From: Leclercia adecarboxylata
GTDB lineage: Bacteria > Pseudomonadota > Gammaproteobacteria > Enterobacterales > Enterobacteriaceae
Direction: 5' to 3'
NCBI RefSeq assembly: GCF_006874705.1
Contig: NZ_CP035382.1
Coordinates: 682,001 to 746,000 of the forward strand
Length of the DNA stretch: 64,000 bases
Below, piece by piece: positions 1 through 12,199 of the stretch (positions are counted from its first letter, which is position 1; each line of letters begins with the position of its first letter). The notes under the pieces were generated by a model. It did no database searches and was not told where the DNA came from. It saw nothing but the letters and a program-made list of their open reading frames with translations. The position numbers and the translations under genes are program-made.

Positions 1-1217
<1,217 letters not shown>

Positions 1218-1350
1218 AAGTTTGATGCTCGTGAATTAAACTTCGTAATGAATTACGTATGTTCACTCAGAGACTTTGGTATTCATTTATCGTCTTGCGA
1301 CGTTAAGAATCCATGTCACTTTGAGTGCCCACACAGATTGTCTGATAAAT

Positions 1351-1362
1351 TGTTAAAGAGCA
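1351..1362 (-). promoter_or_regulatory. rrn leader boxA antitermination site
   Basis: On the minus strand the leader reads TGCTCTTTAACA. This is the boxA element bound by the NusB-S10 complex, which makes RNA polymerase resistant to termination across rRNA operons. It lies between rrn P2 and the start of mature 16S. Confidence 0.9.
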
Positions 1363-1398
1363 GTGCCGCTTCGTTTTTCGCTGCGGCGCGGGTTGTGC

Positions 1399-1426
1399 AT
1401 ACTACGCTTTCCCGCTTCAGAGTCAA
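1399..1426 (-). promoter_or_regulatory. rrn P2 promoter
   Basis: The minus strand has -35 TTGACT (1421-1426), a 16-nt spacer and -10 TAGTAT (1399-1404). This closely resembles E. coli rrnB P2. It is the downstream of the two rRNA promoters and lies about 180 nt upstream of mature 16S. Confidence 0.85.
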
Positions 1427-1496
1427 GCGATAATTTCACGCTTTTCTCTGCTGACCCGGCGGCTTGTTTGCCGTTGTTCCGTGTCAGTGGAGGCGC

Positions 1497-1524
1497 ATTA
1501 TAGGCAGTTCTTCTGGGCTGGCAA
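1497..1524 (-). promoter_or_regulatory. rrn P1 promoter with AT-rich UP element
   Basis: The minus strand has -35 TTGCCA (1519-1524), a 16-nt spacer and a consensus -10 TATAAT (1497-1502). A GC-rich discriminator (GCGCC) follows, typical of ppGpp/DksA-controlled rRNA promoters. The bases just upstream (about 1525-1545) are A/T-rich, as expected for an UP element. The rest of the 1218-1648 gap holds only the leader, P2, boxA and the clpB terminator. Confidence 0.88.
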
Positions 1525-1604
1525 GTATAAAGTGAAAATTATTTACTGACCGCTCACTTTCCAGGCAATTCTGTATCCAGACCTCTATTCTTGCCTGGTT
1601 TTTA

Positions 1605-1637
1605 AACAAAAACGAGCCCCTGGGGGCTCGTTTTTGC
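1605..1637 (-). terminator. Intrinsic terminator of clpB
   Basis: A perfect stem (CGAGCCCC paired with GGGGCTCG, 1613-1630) is followed on the minus strand by a T-rich run. It separates clpB from rrn P1, which is transcribed in the same direction. Confidence 0.9.
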
Positions 1638-1648
1638 CTTTTTGTGAC

Positions 1649-4222
1649 TTACTGCACTGCCACAATCTGGTCGTCTTTTTTCACCAGCTGTATCGTTTTG
1701 CCCGGGATTAGCTTCCCGGAAAGGATTTGCTGAGCCAGCGGGTTTTCTATCTGTTGCTGAATAGCGCGTTTTAAAGGACGAGCGCCGTACACCGGATCGT
1801 ACCCGTTCGCACTCAGCAGCTGCAGCGCGTCATCCGCAATCTGCATTTCATATCCACGCTCTTCCAGACGTTTATACAAACGTTGCAGCTGAATACGGGC
1901 AATCGAGGCAATGTGTTTCTCACCCAGCGGATGGAAGACCACCACTTCATCGATACGGTTGATGAACTCAGGACGGAAGCTGTGGCTCACCACGCCCAGC
2001 ACCAGATCCTTCATATGACCATAATCCAGCTCACCAAAGCGTTCCTGAATCAGATCGGAACCGAGGTTCGAGGTCATAATGACGACCGTATTACGGAAAT
2101 CGACCGTTCTCCCCTGCCCGTCCGTCAGGCGACCATCATCCAGCACCTGCAGCAGGATGTTGAACACATCCGGATGCGCCTTTTCAACTTCATCCAGCAG
2201 GATAACGGAATACGGACGACGGCGAACCGCTTCTGTCAGATACCCGCCCTCTTCATAACCAACATAGCCCGGAGGTGCCCCTACGAGACGCGACACGGAA
2301 TGTTTTTCCATAAACTCGGACATGTCAATGCGCACCATTGCATCATCACTGTCGAACATGAAGTTTGCCAGCGCCTTACAAAGCTCCGTCTTACCTACCC
2401 CGGTCGGCCCGAGGAACAGGAAGGAGCCAATCGGACGGTTAGGATCGGACAAACCCGCACGGCTACGGCGAATGGCGTTCGATACCGCTTCCACCGCTTC
2501 ATCCTGGCCAATAACCCGATGGTGAAGGTCTTCCTCCATACGCAGTAACTTGTCGCGCTCGCTCTCCATCATTCTGGCGACCGGAATACCGGTCCAGCGC
2601 GCCAGCACGTCGGCGATTTCTGTTTCCGTCACTTTATTACGTAACAGACGCATGGTTTTGCCTTCCAGCTGGGTCGCCGCCGCCAGCTGTTTTTCCAGCT
2701 CCGGAATTTTGCCGTACTGGAGCTCAGACATCTGCGCCAGATCGCCCACGCGACGTGCCTGCTCGATGGCAATCTTCGCCTGCTCAAGCTCGGCTTTAAT
2801 CGTCTGAGTACCGGAAAGGGAGGCTTTCTCCGCCTTCCACTCCTCTTCTAAGCCAGAATATTGACGCTCTTTGTCTTCCAGCTCTTCATTAAGCATATCC
2901 AGGCGCTTCTTACTCGCCTCATCAGACTCTTTCTTCAGCGCCTGCTGTTCAAGCTTGAGCTGAATGATTCGCCGATCGAGCCTGTCCAGCTCTTCCGGTT
3001 TCGAGTCAATCTGCATACGAATGCTGGAAGCGGCTTCGTCAATAAGGTCGATCGCTTTGTCCGGTAGCTGTCGGTCAGCAATATAACGATGTGACAAGGT
3101 CGCTGCCGCCACGATGGCCGGATCGGTGATCTGCACGTGGTGATGCAGCTCATAGCGTTCTTTCAGACCACGCAGAATGGCGATGGTGTCTTCCACTGTC
3201 GGTTCAGCCACAAACACTTTCTGGAAGCGGCGTTCCAGTGCGGCATCTTTTTCAATGTACTGACGATACTCATCGAGCGTGGTGGCCCCGACACAGTGCA
3301 GCTCACCGCGTGCCAGCGCTGGTTTCAGCATGTTCCCGGCATCCATGGCGCCGTCCGCTTTACCGGCACCGACCATGGTGTGCAGCTCGTCAATAAACAG
3401 AATGACGTTGCCTTCCTGTTTCGCCAGGTCGTTGAGTACGCCTTTTAAGCGCTCTTCGAATTCGCCCCTGTATTTTGCCCCCGCCACCAGCGCGCCCATA
3501 TCCAGCGCGAGCACGCGACGGCCTTTCAAACCTTCCGGGACTTCACCATTAACGATGCGCTGCGCCAGCCCTTCAACAATGGCGGTTTTACCGACACCCG
3601 GCTCACCGATCAGTACAGGGTTATTTTTGGTCCGGCGCTGCAGGACCTGAATCGTACGGCGGATCTCTTCGTCACGGCCAATGACCGGGTCAAGCTTGCC
3701 CTGCTCGGCGCGCTCGGTCAGGTCGACCGTATATTTCTTCAATGCCTGACGCTGGTCTTCAGCACCCTGGTCGTTCACGTTTTCCCCTCCGCGCATCTGT
3801 GCAATCGCCTGCGTCACGTTGGCGGTAGTTGCGCCGGCCGTTTTCAGCAGGTCAGTCAAGGTGCCGCGTGATTCAAGCGCCGCCAGAACAAAGAGCTCTG
3901 ACGAAATAAAGTTGTCGCCGCGTTTCTGCGCCAGTTTGTCACAAAGGTTTAATACGCGAACCAGATCCTGGGACGGTTGTACATCCCCGCCCGTGCCCTC
4001 TACCTGGGGTAAACGGCTTAATGCCTGATCGATGGCGGTACGTAACTGGCCCGCATTAACGCCGGCAGACGTGAGTAAAGGACGAACCGATCCCCCTTCC
4101 TGATTCAGTAAGGCGCTCATGAGATGAAGAGGTTCGATAAATTGGTTGTCGTGCCCCAGTGCGAGTGACTGGGCATCAGCGAGAGCAAGCTGGAATTTAT
4201 TAGTAAGACGATCCAGACGCAT
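1649..4222 (-). CDS. clpB: ClpB disaggregase (Hsp104 family AAA+ ATPase)
   Basis: ClpB is the hexameric ATP-driven disaggregase that works with DnaK-DnaJ-GrpE to recover proteins from aggregates in the cytoplasm. The 857-residue product has the full family length. It has an N-terminal repeat domain, NBD1 with Walker A GEPGVGKT near residue 206, a long coiled-coil middle domain (about 410-520), and NBD2 with Walker A GPTGVGKT near 605. The start at 4222 (MRLDRL) is preceded by GGAG two bases from the ATG. An upstream ATG four codons earlier is poorly placed. A sigma-32 promoter lies upstream, and pgeF and rluD precede it on the same strand. In E. coli a shorter form also arises from an internal start near codon 149; I did not test this here. 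Confidence 0.98.
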   Translation of the reverse strand: MRLDRLTNKFQLALADAQSLALGHDNQFIEPLHLMSALLNQEGGSVRPLLTSAGVNAGQLRTAIDQALSRLPQVEGTGGDVQPSQDLVRVLNLCDKLAQKRGDNFISSELFVLAALESRGTLTDLLKTAGATTANVTQAIAQMRGGENVNDQGAEDQRQALKKYTVDLTERAEQGKLDPVIGRDEEIRRTIQVLQRRTKNNPVLIGEPGVGKTAIVEGLAQRIVNGEVPEGLKGRRVLALDMGALVAGAKYRGEFEERLKGVLNDLAKQEGNVILFIDELHTMVGAGKADGAMDAGNMLKPALARGELHCVGATTLDEYRQYIEKDAALERRFQKVFVAEPTVEDTIAILRGLKERYELHHHVQITDPAIVAAATLSHRYIADRQLPDKAIDLIDEAASSIRMQIDSKPEELDRLDRRIIQLKLEQQALKKESDEASKKRLDMLNEELEDKERQYSGLEEEWKAEKASLSGTQTIKAELEQAKIAIEQARRVGDLAQMSELQYGKIPELEKQLAAATQLEGKTMRLLRNKVTETEIADVLARWTGIPVARMMESERDKLLRMEEDLHHRVIGQDEAVEAVSNAIRRSRAGLSDPNRPIGSFLFLGPTGVGKTELCKALANFMFDSDDAMVRIDMSEFMEKHSVSRLVGAPPGYVGYEEGGYLTEAVRRRPYSVILLDEVEKAHPDVFNILLQVLDDGRLTDGQGRTVDFRNTVVIMTSNLGSDLIQERFGELDYGHMKDLVLGVVSHSFRPEFINRIDEVVVFHPLGEKHIASIARIQLQRLYKRLEERGYEMQIADDALQLLSANGYDPVYGARPLKRAIQQQIENPLAQQILSGKLIPGKTIQLVKKDDQIVAVQ

Positions 4223-4261
4223 AACTCCTCCCATAACAGGTCAAAATTGCTACTGGAGATT

Positions 4262-4289
4262 AAATGAGGTCATCCCTCAATTATTCAAG
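4262..4289 (-). promoter_or_regulatory. Sigma-32 heat-shock promoter of clpB
   Basis: On the minus strand a -35 CTTGAA (4284-4289) is followed after 14 nt by a CCTCATTT -10 (4262-4269). This matches the sigma-32 consensus CTTGAAA-N13-17-CCCCATnT and sits about 40 nt upstream of the clpB start. Confidence 0.85.
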
Positions 4290-4351
4290 GTGAATGACCT
4301 GAATTATGCGAAAAGAAAACGGCGCGTACCGGATCGTCTTGATTCTATAGG

Positions 4352-5083
4352 TTATATCAGCCAAATGAAACTTGCCATACGCCCGGTCGTCTTGTCGCGG
4401 CGATAGGAAAAGAAATCACCCTTTTCGGTGAAAGTGCAGCGATCGCCGCCATAGATCTGGCTGATACCGAGATGGGTCAGGCGTTGACGGGCAAGCTGAT
4501 AAATATCCGCCATGTACTTCTCCCCCGCCGGACAAAAAGCACTCTCCGCCTGCGGGTCATGCGCCATAAAGGCCTCACGAACTTCCGGACCCACTTCAAA
4601 GGCCTGCGGGCCAATCGCCGGGCCGAGCCAGGCGAGAATGTTATCCGCGCTGTCAGCAAAACAGGCAACGGTCTCTTCCAGCACGCCGGCACACAATCCA
4701 CGCCAGCCCGCATGGGCGGCAGCCACTTCGGTGCCTGCACGGTTGCAGAAAAGCACCGGCAGGCAGTCGGCGGTCATAACGGCGCAGACTGTACCCGGAG
4801 TATTGCTGTAAGAGGCATCGGCGCGTTTCGAGGCATAGGGTTCGCCGGTAAGACCGAGAACAGCCGTACCATGAACCTGCTCAAGCCAGACCGGTTTCGA
4901 CGGCAACTGGCCTGCTGCAAACAACCGCTTACGATTCTCTTCCACATGATTGAGATTATCGCCACAGTGCGCGCCCAGGTTTAATGACTCCCAGGCTCCC
5001 TCACTCACGCCACCTATGCGGGTGGAACTGCAGGCCGCTACGCCTTCTGGCGCTGGCCACTCCGGGACAATCAGTTTGGTCAT
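4352..5083 (-). CDS. pgeF: Peptidoglycan editing factor PgeF (YfiH; laccase-domain protein)
   Basis: The 243-residue protein belongs to the YfiH/DUF152 family. In E. coli it removes mis-incorporated L-serine from peptidoglycan precursors; family members also act as purine nucleoside phosphorylases. The metal and active-site motifs are present: a His in LEQVHG, a Cys in TADCLPVLFC, and a His in AHAGWRG. The length equals the E. coli protein. Its ATG overlaps the stop codon of rluD by four bases, which indicates translational coupling in an rluD-pgeF unit that leads toward clpB. Confidence 0.95.
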   Translation of the reverse strand: MTKLIVPEWPAPEGVAACSSTRIGGVSEGAWESLNLGAHCGDNLNHVEENRKRLFAAGQLPSKPVWLEQVHGTAVLGLTGEPYASKRADASYSNTPGTVCAVMTADCLPVLFCNRAGTEVAAAHAGWRGLCAGVLEETVACFADSADNILAWLGPAIGPQAFEVGPEVREAFMAHDPQAESAFCPAGEKYMADIYQLARQRLTHLGISQIYGGDRCTFTEKGDFFSYRRDKTTGRMASFIWLI

Positions 5084-6060
5084 AACCAGTCCACGTCGTC
5101 CTTATGCTCTTCAAAATCGGCGCGCATGGCGTCGATAAGATCCACCATGTCCTGTGGGATTGGCGCATGCCACTCCATCTCAATGCCGGTGATCGGATGA
5201 TAGAGACGCAGCATGGTCGCATGCAGAGCCTGGCGGTCGAATTTACGCAGCATCGCGATAAACTCCTCGGAGGCCCCTTTCGGTGGGCGCGGACGACCAC
5301 CGTACAGCTGATCGCCCACCAGCGGATGGGTGATGTGCGACATATGCACACGGATCTGGTGAGTACGGCCGGTTTCCAGACGCAGACGCAGGCGCGTATG
5401 AATGCGGAAATGTTCCATGATGCGATAGTGCGTGACCGCCGGTTTGCCCATCGGATGAACGGACATATGGGTACGCTTGGTTGGATGGCGGCTGATAGGC
5501 TGTTCTACCGTGCCGCCAGAGGTCATATGACCAATCGCGACTGCTTCGTACTCACGGGTAATTTCACGCAGCTGCAGTGACTCAACCAGACGCGTTTGCG
5601 CCGGAATGGTCTTTGCAACGACCATCAGGCCGGTGGTGTCTTTATCCAGACGGTGAACAATCCCGGCACGCGGGACGTCAGCGATTGGCGGATAATAGTG
5701 CAGCAGCGCATTCAGCACTGTGCCATCAGGGTTGCCTGCGCCAGGGTGTACAACAAAGTCACGTGGCTTGTTGATCACCAGAATGTCGTCATCTTCGTAG
5801 ACGATATTCAGGGGGATATCCTGAGGTTCGAAACGGACTTCTTCTTCGATGTCAGCATTGATGGCGACCGCTTCCCCACCCAACACTTTCTCTTTTGGCT
5901 TGTCCCAGATCTTGCCGTTTACCAGCACGCGCTGGTCAAGAATCCATTCTTTTATACGTGAACGCGAATAATCAGGGAACATTTCGGCCAAAGCCTGATC
6001 TAAGCGTTGTCCGAGCTGTTTTTCGGAGACTGTTGCGGTGAGTTCTACTCGTTGTGCCAT
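5080..6060 (-). CDS. rluD: 23S rRNA pseudouridine synthase RluD (1911/1915/1917)
   Basis: RluD makes the three pseudouridines in helix 69 of 23S rRNA and is important for 50S maturation. The 326-residue product has an N-terminal S4-like RNA-binding domain (about 15-80). The RluA-family catalytic motif HRLDKDTTGLMV holds the nucleophilic Asp near residue 139. Its C-terminal part has the RTHQIRVHM motif. The length matches E. coli exactly. It is divergent from bamD and overlaps pgeF by four bases. Confidence 0.97.
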   Translation of the reverse strand: MAQRVELTATVSEKQLGQRLDQALAEMFPDYSRSRIKEWILDQRVLVNGKIWDKPKEKVLGGEAVAINADIEEEVRFEPQDIPLNIVYEDDDILVINKPRDFVVHPGAGNPDGTVLNALLHYYPPIADVPRAGIVHRLDKDTTGLMVVAKTIPAQTRLVESLQLREITREYEAVAIGHMTSGGTVEQPISRHPTKRTHMSVHPMGKPAVTHYRIMEHFRIHTRLRLRLETGRTHQIRVHMSHITHPLVGDQLYGGRPRPPKGASEEFIAMLRKFDRQALHATMLRLYHPITGIEMEWHAPIPQDMVDLIDAMRADFEEHKDDVDWL

Positions 6061-6190
6061 AGACTGCTTCTTCGTTTAACGTTGGGTTTTACGGCTTTGC
6101 CGTTTAATATAGTGTGCTATTGTAGCTGGTCTTAATCGGGAGCAGGAAAGAGATTCTCCCGGACAAACATTTGAGGAAAGTCAAAACGTC

Positions 6191-6928
6191 ATGACGCGCA
6201 TGAAATATCTGGTGGCAGCGGCCACGTTGAGCCTGGCTTTGGTGGGCTGCTCCGGTTCGAATGAACAGGTCCCTGACAATCCGCCGAATGAAATCTATGC
6301 GACTGCTCAGCAAAAGCTGCAGGACGGTAACTGGAAACAGGCGATAACGCAACTGGAAGCGCTGGATAATCGTTATCCATTTGGCCCGTATTCCCAGCAG
6401 GTACAGTTGGATCTGATCTACGCCTACTATAAAAATGCCGATCTGCCACTGGCCCAGGCGACGATTGATCGCTTCATGCGTCTGAACCCGACTCATCCCA
6501 ATATTGATTACGTCATGTATATGCGCGGCCTGACCAACATGGCGCTGGATGACAGTGCTCTGCAGGGCTTCTTTGGGGTTGACCGTTCTGACCGCGATCC
6601 TCAGCACGCCCGCGATGCGTTCAATGACTTCTCCAAACTGGTACGCGGCTATCCGAACAGCCAGTACGTGACGGATGCCAGCAAACGTCTGGTGTTCCTG
6701 AAAGACCGTCTGGCGAAATACGAATACTCTGTTGCGGAATACTATACCCGCCGTGGCGCATACGTTGCCGTAGTGAACCGTGTTGAAGGCATGCTGCGTG
6801 ATTACCCTGATACTCAGGCAACGCGTGATGGCCTGAAGCTGATGGAAAATGCTTATCGTGAACTGCAGATGAACTCCCAGGCTGACAAAGTCGCGAAGAT
6901 CATCGCCGCTAACAGCAGCAGCTCCTGA
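6191..6928 (+). CDS. bamD: Outer membrane assembly lipoprotein BamD
   Basis: BamD is the essential lipoprotein of the BAM complex. It binds BamA from the periplasmic side and helps fold beta-barrel proteins into the outer membrane. The 245-residue product starts with a lipoprotein signal ending at lipobox LVGC, with the lipidated Cys near residue 19. Five TPR-like repeats follow, including the [11 protein letters not shown] and PNSQYVTDA segments. Length and sequence follow E. coli YfiO. It is transcribed alone, divergent from rluD, and ends in a strong terminator. Confidence 0.97.
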   Translation: MTRMKYLVAAATLSLALVGCSGSNEQVPDNPPNEIYATAQQKLQDGNWKQAITQLEALDNRYPFGPYSQQVQLDLIYAYYKNADLPLAQATIDRFMRLNPTHPNIDYVMYMRGLTNMALDDSALQGFFGVDRSDRDPQHARDAFNDFSKLVRGYPNSQYVTDASKRLVFLKDRLAKYEYSVAEYYTRRGAYVAVVNRVEGMLRDYPDTQATRDGLKLMENAYRELQMNSQADKVAKIIAANSSSS

Positions 6929-6948
6929 TCCTTCAGTAAGATGCAAAA

Positions 6949-6975
6949 CGGCAGCCTCAGGGCTGCCGTTTTTTT
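6949..6975 (+). terminator. Intrinsic terminator of bamD
   Basis: An 8-bp perfect stem (CGGCAGCC/GGCTGCCG) with a TCAG loop is followed by seven Ts, 20 nt after the bamD stop. Confidence 0.93.
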
Positions 6976-7120
6976 ATCCGTTCTCGGACTAAGCTGAAGC
7001 GGTTTAGCCCGCACCAATCCTATCAACTATGGCCGTAATTTCTTCCGGGGACAAGGTAAAAGTTACTTCTTCCTGTCCTGCCTCACAAAAAGAATCCGTT
7101 GACAAAAATGGACATTAAAA

Positions 7121-7547
<427 letters not shown>

Positions 7548-7570
7548 TCCTTTACATTGAGTCTATCGCC

Positions 7571-7600
7571 AACGCGCCTTCGGGCGCGTTTTTTGTTTTT
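7571..7600 (+). terminator. Intrinsic terminator of raiA
   Basis: The stem AACGCGCC/GGCGCGTT is closed by a TTCG tetraloop (7579-7582) and followed by a T-rich tract. Confidence 0.93.
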
Positions 7601-7602
7601 TA

Positions 7603-7632
7603 TTGACAGGGTGAAAACAGTACGGGTACTTT
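7603..7632 (+). promoter_or_regulatory. Promoter of pheL-pheA
   Basis: A consensus -35 TTGACA (7603-7608) is followed after 18 nt by TACTTT (7627-7632). It lies about 27 nt upstream of the leader peptide start and overlaps the tail of the raiA terminator region. Confidence 0.75.
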
Positions 7633-7658
7633 AAGTCTGTCTTCTGAAGGAATCATTC

Positions 7659-7706
7659 ATGACCGTTAAGCCGTTTTTCTTCGCATTCTTTTTTACCTTC
7701 CCCTGA
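7659..7706 (+). CDS. pheL: pheA operon leader peptide PheL
   Basis: The 15-codon frame encodes [15 protein letters not shown], seven of fifteen residues being phenylalanine. AAGGA lies just upstream of the ATG. Ribosome stalling at the Phe codons when charged tRNA-Phe is scarce lets the antiterminator form and pheA be read. Length and composition match E. coli PheL ([15 protein letters not shown]). Confidence 0.95.
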   Translation: [15 protein letters not shown]

Positions 7707-7752
7707 TTGGGAGGCGTTTCGTCGTGTGATAAAGAATGCGAAGACGAACAAC

Positions 7753-7783
7753 AAGGCCTCCCACACCGGGGGGCCTTTTTTAT
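7753..7783 (+). terminator. pheA attenuator terminator
   Basis: The stem AAGGCCTCCC/GGGGGGCCTT with an ACACC loop and a T tract lies between pheL and pheA. The GGGAGGCG stretch just after the pheL stop can pair with the left arm as an alternative, as expected for transcription attenuation by phenylalanine supply. Confidence 0.92.
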
Positions 7784-7813
7784 TGATAACGATAATATGA
7801 TTAAGGCAACGCT

Positions 7814-8974
7814 ATGACACCGGAAAACCCATTACTGGATCTGCGAGACAAGATCAGCGCTCTGGATGAAAAGTTACTATCATTGCTGGCCGAACGCCGT
7901 GCGCTGGCCGTTGAGGTAGGAAAGGCAAAGCTGGCGTCGCATCGTCCGGTACGCGATATCGATCGGGAACGCGATCTGCTGGAACGCCTGATTAACCTTG
8001 GCAAAACGCACCATCTGGATGCGCATTACATCACCCGCCTGTTCCAGCTGATCATTGAAGATTCCGTCCTGACGCAGCAGGCATTGCTGCAACAGCATTT
8101 AAACAAGACCAACCCGCACTCGGCGCGAATTGCCTTCCTGGGACCGAAAGGGTCCTACTCTCATCTTGCCGCACGTCAGTATGCGGCCCGTCACTTCGAA
8201 GAGTTTATTGAGAGCGGCTGCGCGAAGTTCGCGGATATCTTCAACCAGGTGGAGACCGGACAAGCGGATTACGCCGTCGTGCCGATTGAGAACACCAGTT
8301 CCGGTGCCATCAACGACGTTTACGATTTGCTCCAGCACACGACCCTGTCTCTGGTTGGCGAGATGACGATCCCTATCGACCACTGCGTGCTGGTTTCCGG
8401 CACCACCGACCTCGACAAAATCGAGACCGTCTACAGCCACCCGCAACCTTTCCAGCAGTGCAGTCAGTTCCTGAACCGTTATCCGGGCTGGAAAATTGAG
8501 TATACCGAGAGCACCTCGGCGGCCATGGAAAAGGTCGCGCAGGCCAACTCCCCTACAGTGGCCGCGCTGGGCAGCGAAGCGGGCGGCGCGCTGTATGGTT
8601 TACAGGTGCTGGAGCGTAACCTGGCAAACCAGACGCAAAACATTACCCGCTTCATCGTGCTGGCGCGTAAGGCGATAAACGTCTCCGATCAGGTTCCGGC
8701 CAAAACCACTCTGCTGATGGCCACCGGTCAGCAGGCCGGTGCGCTGGTAGAAGCCCTGCTGGTGCTGCGCAATCACAATCTGATCATGACCAAACTGGAA
8801 TCGCGCCCGATTCACGGCAACCCGTGGGAAGAGATGTTTTATCTCGATATCCAGGCCAACCTGGAATCTGCATCCCTGCAGAAAGCCCTGCGTGAATTGG
8901 GTGAGATCACCCGTTCGATGAAGGTGCTGGGCTGCTATCCGAGCGAAAACGTGGTCCCGGTTGATCCGGTTTAA
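7814..8974 (+). CDS. pheA: Bifunctional chorismate mutase / prephenate dehydratase PheA
   Basis: PheA converts chorismate to prephenate and then to phenylpyruvate, the committed branch to phenylalanine. The 386-residue product has three parts: an N-terminal AroQ chorismate mutase (about 1-95), a prephenate dehydratase domain (about 104-285, with the TRF motif in [10 protein letters not shown]), and a C-terminal ACT domain (about 298-376, with the [11 protein letters not shown]he-binding segment). It is controlled by the pheL attenuator. Its last four bases overlap the convergent SMP-30-family gene. Confidence 0.97.
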   Translation: MTPENPLLDLRDKISALDEKLLSLLAERRALAVEVGKAKLASHRPVRDIDRERDLLERLINLGKTHHLDAHYITRLFQLIIEDSVLTQQALLQQHLNKTNPHSARIAFLGPKGSYSHLAARQYAARHFEEFIESGCAKFADIFNQVETGQADYAVVPIENTSSGAINDVYDLLQHTTLSLVGEMTIPIDHCVLVSGTTDLDKIETVYSHPQPFQQCSQFLNRYPGWKIEYTESTSAAMEKVAQANSPTVAALGSEAGGALYGLQVLERNLANQTQNITRFIVLARKAINVSDQVPAKTTLLMATGQQAGALVEALLVLRNHNLIMTKLESRPIHGNPWEEMFYLDIQANLESASLQKALRELGEITRSMKVLGCYPSENVVPVDPV

Positions 8975-9843
8975 CGCGCAATAAATGGCCCTTTCTTCAC
9001 CCCTGCCACGCTGACGGGCAGGGTGAAAATGGCGCCCGACAGAGGATATGCCGCCACTTCCTGCGGCTCCATGTTCTCACGGGTGGTGGTGATAAACAGC
9101 GTCTGCATATCATCACCACCGAAACAGACCATCGTTGGACAGCGCACCGGCAACCGATACTCTTCCAGCTGTTCACCCTGCGGTGAAAAGCGTGCGATAC
9201 GCCAGCCGTCAAACAGTGCGCTCCAGTAACAGCCTTCCACATCCACTGCCGCACCATCCGGGATCCCCTCCCCCGGCTGGAACCGGCGAAAAACTTCCCG
9301 TTTACCCGGCTCACCCTGCTCATCCAGCGGCGTGCGGTAGATCACCGCATTAGGGGTATCGGAGGTATACATCCAGCGCTTGTCGTCACTGAAGGCCAGA
9401 CCGTTATGCCCGTGGATATCACACTGGATGACCTCCGGCGTCAGGTCATTGTCGATCCGCATCAGCAGGGCGCCGTTGTAGTCGCCCGGTGCCCAGAAGG
9501 TGCCCGCATAGAAGCGGCCAAAATGATCGGTTCCCCCGTCATTAAAACGCGCCAGCTGCGGGTTCGACGGATTATCACAGACTTTCCGTTGCAGCAGGCC
9601 ATGCTTGTCCGCCAGCCAGATGCCCGTGCGCATGGCGACAATAAATCCCCCGCCCTCGCGCAATGCGAAGCAACCTACCTCTTCGTGGAAGGATAAAACC
9701 GTATGTTCACCCGTGGAGAGGTGATAGCGATGGATCTCACCTTCCAGAATATCCGCCCAGTAAAGGGCGCTTTCCGCTTCGCTCCAGGTCGGGCACTCCG
9801 GTAAGTGCCCCGTATAGTCAAACAAAACGCGTGGTTCAGCCAT
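8971..9843 (-). CDS. SMP-30/gluconolactonase/LRE family hydrolase
   Basis: This 290-residue protein is a six-bladed beta-propeller of the SMP-30/regucalcin/gluconolactonase family, whose members hydrolyse sugar lactones with a single divalent metal. The expected metal ligands are visible: Glu in LPECPTW (near residue 16), Asn in ARFNDG (near 100), Asn in HGHNGLAF (near 147) and Asp in GIPDGAAVD (near 198). There is no signal peptide, so it is cytoplasmic. It lies between pheA and tyrA, where E. coli K-12 has no gene. It starts 60 nt after the tyrA stop and overlaps the pheA tail by four bases. The substrate cannot be told from sequence. Confidence 0.88.
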   Translation of the reverse strand: MAEPRVLFDYTGHLPECPTWSEAESALYWADILEGEIHRYHLSTGEHTVLSFHEEVGCFALREGGGFIVAMRTGIWLADKHGLLQRKVCDNPSNPQLARFNDGGTDHFGRFYAGTFWAPGDYNGALLMRIDNDLTPEVIQCDIHGHNGLAFSDDKRWMYTSDTPNAVIYRTPLDEQGEPGKREVFRRFQPGEGIPDGAAVDVEGCYWSALFDGWRIARFSPQGEQLEEYRLPVRCPTMVCFGGDDMQTLFITTTRENMEPQEVAAYPLSGAIFTLPVSVAGVKKGPFIAR

Positions 9844-9851
9844 GACAGATC

Positions 9852-9884
9852 CCCAAAATAAAAAAAGCCAGCAGTGCTGGCTTT
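9852..9884 (-). terminator. Intrinsic terminator of aroF-tyrA
   Basis: On the minus strand the stem AAGCCAGC/GCTGGCTT with a 3-nt loop is followed by a T-rich tract. It lies between the tyrA stop (9904) and the start of the SMP-30 gene (9843), so the latter needs read-through or its own promoter overlapping this site. Confidence 0.85.
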
Positions 9885-9903
9885 CAGTATATACATCATC
9901 AGA

Positions 9904-11025
9904 TTACTGGCGACTGTCATTCGCCTGCCGCAGCAGAATGCGACTCTCGCTCTGGAAGCGTTGGGCATAATCGCCAAACCAGTGTTCAACCTTACGGAAG
10001 CTGTCGATAAACGCCTGTTTATCCCCGTGCTCCAGCAGAGTGATCGCCTCACCAAAACGCTGGTAGTAACGCTTGATCAGCGCCAGGTTATTGCCCGAAG
10101 ACATAATAATATCTGCATACAGCTGCGGATCCTGGGCAAACAGTCGACCGACCATCGCCAGTTCGAGGCGATAGATAGGTGAAGACAGCGACAGCAACTG
10201 CTCAAGCTGAACATTCTCTTCCGCCAGATGCAGGCCATACGCGAAGGTCGCGAAGTGGCGCAGCGCCTGGATAAAGGCCATGTTCTGGTCATGTTCGACG
10301 GCGCTGATCCGGTGCAACCGCGCGCCCCACACCTGTATCTGCTCCAGGAACCACTGATAGGCTTCTGGCTGACGGCCATCGCAGTAGACGACCACCTGCT
10401 TCGCCAGGCTGCCGCTGTCCGGGCCGAACATCGGGTGCAGCCCCAGCACCGGGCCATTATGCGCGGCCAGCATCGCCTGCAATGGGCCATTCTTCACCGA
10501 GGCCAGATCGACCAGAATGCAGTCTTCCGGCAGCGGTGGCAGTTTGGCAATAATCTCTTCGGTGACGTGGATCGGCACGCTGACAATGACCATACCCGCA
10601 TCGGCAACCATCGTCTGCGCCCGCGCCCAGTCCTCTTTTTCGAGGATGCGCACCTGGTAGCCAGAGAGCGTCAGCATCTTCTCAAACAGACGCCCCATCT
10701 GCCCACCGCCCCCAACAATCACCACCGGGCGCAGCGTCGGACAAAGGGTTTTAAAGCCTTTGTCGTTTTCGCTTGAGTAGGACTCTCGCATCACGCGGCG
10801 CAGCACATCCTCAATCAGATCCGGCGAGACGCCCAGCGCCTGGGCCTCTTTGCGCCGGGATGCCAGCATAGAGGCTTCACGCTCCGGTACGTAAATCGGT
10901 AAACCGTATTTACTTTTCACTTCGCCAACTTCAGCAACCAGTGCCATGCGGCGCGCCAGCAAATCCAGCAGCGCCTTATCCACCTCGTCAATTTGATCGC
11001 GCAAAGCGGTCAATTCAGCAACCAT
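9904..11025 (-). CDS. tyrA: Bifunctional chorismate mutase / prephenate dehydrogenase TyrA
   Basis: TyrA makes prephenate and oxidises it with NAD+ to 4-hydroxyphenylpyruvate, the tyrosine branch. The 373-residue product has an AroQ mutase domain (about 1-90) and a dehydrogenase domain beginning with a glycine-rich Rossmann motif (GGGGQMG near residue 105). The catalytic His lies in [11 protein letters not shown]. It is the second gene of an aroF-tyrA operon, 10 nt after aroF, and is controlled from the aroF promoter by TyrR. Confidence 0.97.
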   Translation of the reverse strand: MVAELTALRDQIDEVDKALLDLLARRMALVAEVGEVKSKYGLPIYVPEREASMLASRRKEAQALGVSPDLIEDVLRRVMRESYSSENDKGFKTLCPTLRPVVIVGGGGQMGRLFEKMLTLSGYQVRILEKEDWARAQTMVADAGMVIVSVPIHVTEEIIAKLPPLPEDCILVDLASVKNGPLQAMLAAHNGPVLGLHPMFGPDSGSLAKQVVVYCDGRQPEAYQWFLEQIQVWGARLHRISAVEHDQNMAFIQALRHFATFAYGLHLAEENVQLEQLLSLSSPIYRLELAMVGRLFAQDPQLYADIIMSSGNNLALIKRYYQRFGEAITLLEHGDKQAFIDSFRKVEHWFGDYAQRFQSESRILLRQANDSRQ

Positions 11026-11035
11026 AACAAACCTC

Positions 11036-12106
11036 TTAAGCCAGACGCGTCGCCAGCTGGCCGTTCAAATCTTTGTGGATCTCACGCAGCAGCGCGTCGG
11101 TGGTTTCCCAGCTAATGCAGGCATCGGTGACGGAAACTCCATGCTTCATGGCGCTGCGCGGCTGTTCGGATGACTGATTGCCTTCATGGATATTGCTTTC
11201 AATCATCAGGCCAATAATCGAACGGTTGCCATCTTTAATCTGCGCAACGACGGATTCCGCCACCGCCGGCTGACGACGGTAATCTTTATTCGAATTACCA
11301 TGACTGCAATCTACCATCAGTGCCGGGCGCAGTCCTGCCTGTTCCATCTCTTTTTCACACTGGGCCACATCTGCCGGGCTGTAGTTTGGCGCCTTGCCGC
11401 CGCGCAGAATGACGTGGCCATCCGGGTTGCCCTGGGTCTGCAGCAGACAGACCTGGCCGGCCTGGTTGATGCCGACAAAACGGTGCGGCATCGCTGCGGC
11501 ACGCATGGCGTTGATAGCTGTTGCCAGGCTACCGTCGGTACCGTTTTTGAAGCCGACCGGCATGGAGAGGCCTGAGGCCATCTCACGGTGCGTCTGCGAT
11601 TCAGTGGTACGCGCGCCAATGGCGGACCAGCTGAACAGATCGCCCAGATATTGCGGGCTGTTCGGATCCAGCGCTTCAGTTGCCAGCGGCAGCCCCATGT
11701 TAACCAGCTCCACCAGAAGATTACGCGCAATCTTCAGGCCAGCTTCCACATCAAACGAGCCATCCATGTGCGGATCGTTAATTAACCCTTTCCAGCCGAC
11801 GGTGGTACGGGGTTTTTCAAAATAGACGCGCATGACCAGGTAGAGGCTATCGCTGACCTCCTCGGCCAGGGCTTTAAAACGGTGCGCATATTCGATGGCA
11901 GTTTCTGGATCATGGATGGAGCACGGACCACATACCACCAGCAGACGCGGATCGCGCCCGGCAATAATGTCGGAGATGGTCTGGCGGGAGTGCGCGATTT
12001 GCGCCTCTTGCTCAACGCTCAGCGGGAATTCCGCTTTCAGTTGATCCGGGGTGATCAGAACATGTTCATCACTAATATGTACGTTATTCAGCGCGTCTTT
12101 TTGCAT
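11036..12106 (-). CDS. aroF: 3-deoxy-7-phosphoheptulonate synthase, tyrosine-sensitive type AroF
   Basis: AroF condenses phosphoenolpyruvate and erythrose 4-phosphate, the first step of the shikimate pathway. At 356 residues it has the class I DAHP synthase motifs [13 protein letters not shown] and VDCSHGNS. I assign the Tyr-sensitive isozyme from its position as first gene of the tyrA operon and the E. coli order, supported by two TyrR-like boxes upstream. It is divergent from yfiL. Confidence 0.96.
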   Translation of the reverse strand: MQKDALNNVHISDEHVLITPDQLKAEFPLSVEQEAQIAHSRQTISDIIAGRDPRLLVVCGPCSIHDPETAIEYAHRFKALAEEVSDSLYLVMRVYFEKPRTTVGWKGLINDPHMDGSFDVEAGLKIARNLLVELVNMGLPLATEALDPNSPQYLGDLFSWSAIGARTTESQTHREMASGLSMPVGFKNGTDGSLATAINAMRAAAMPHRFVGINQAGQVCLLQTQGNPDGHVILRGGKAPNYSPADVAQCEKEMEQAGLRPALMVDCSHGNSNKDYRRQPAVAESVVAQIKDGNRSIIGLMIESNIHEGNQSSEQPRSAMKHGVSVTDACISWETTDALLREIHKDLNGQLATRLA

Positions 12107-12199
12107 GATTGCGATCCTGGAAGCTCGTTTGCGATAGTTGTTTCCTCGATGAGGAAGCCCAACGATACCACACCGAGTAAAGATTTCAATCCAAAATAC

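Noticed and set aside
6104..6946. A 280-codon minus-strand frame across bamD
   Set aside because: It covers the complete, conserved bamD gene on the other strand and runs through the rluD-bamD promoter region and the bamD terminator.
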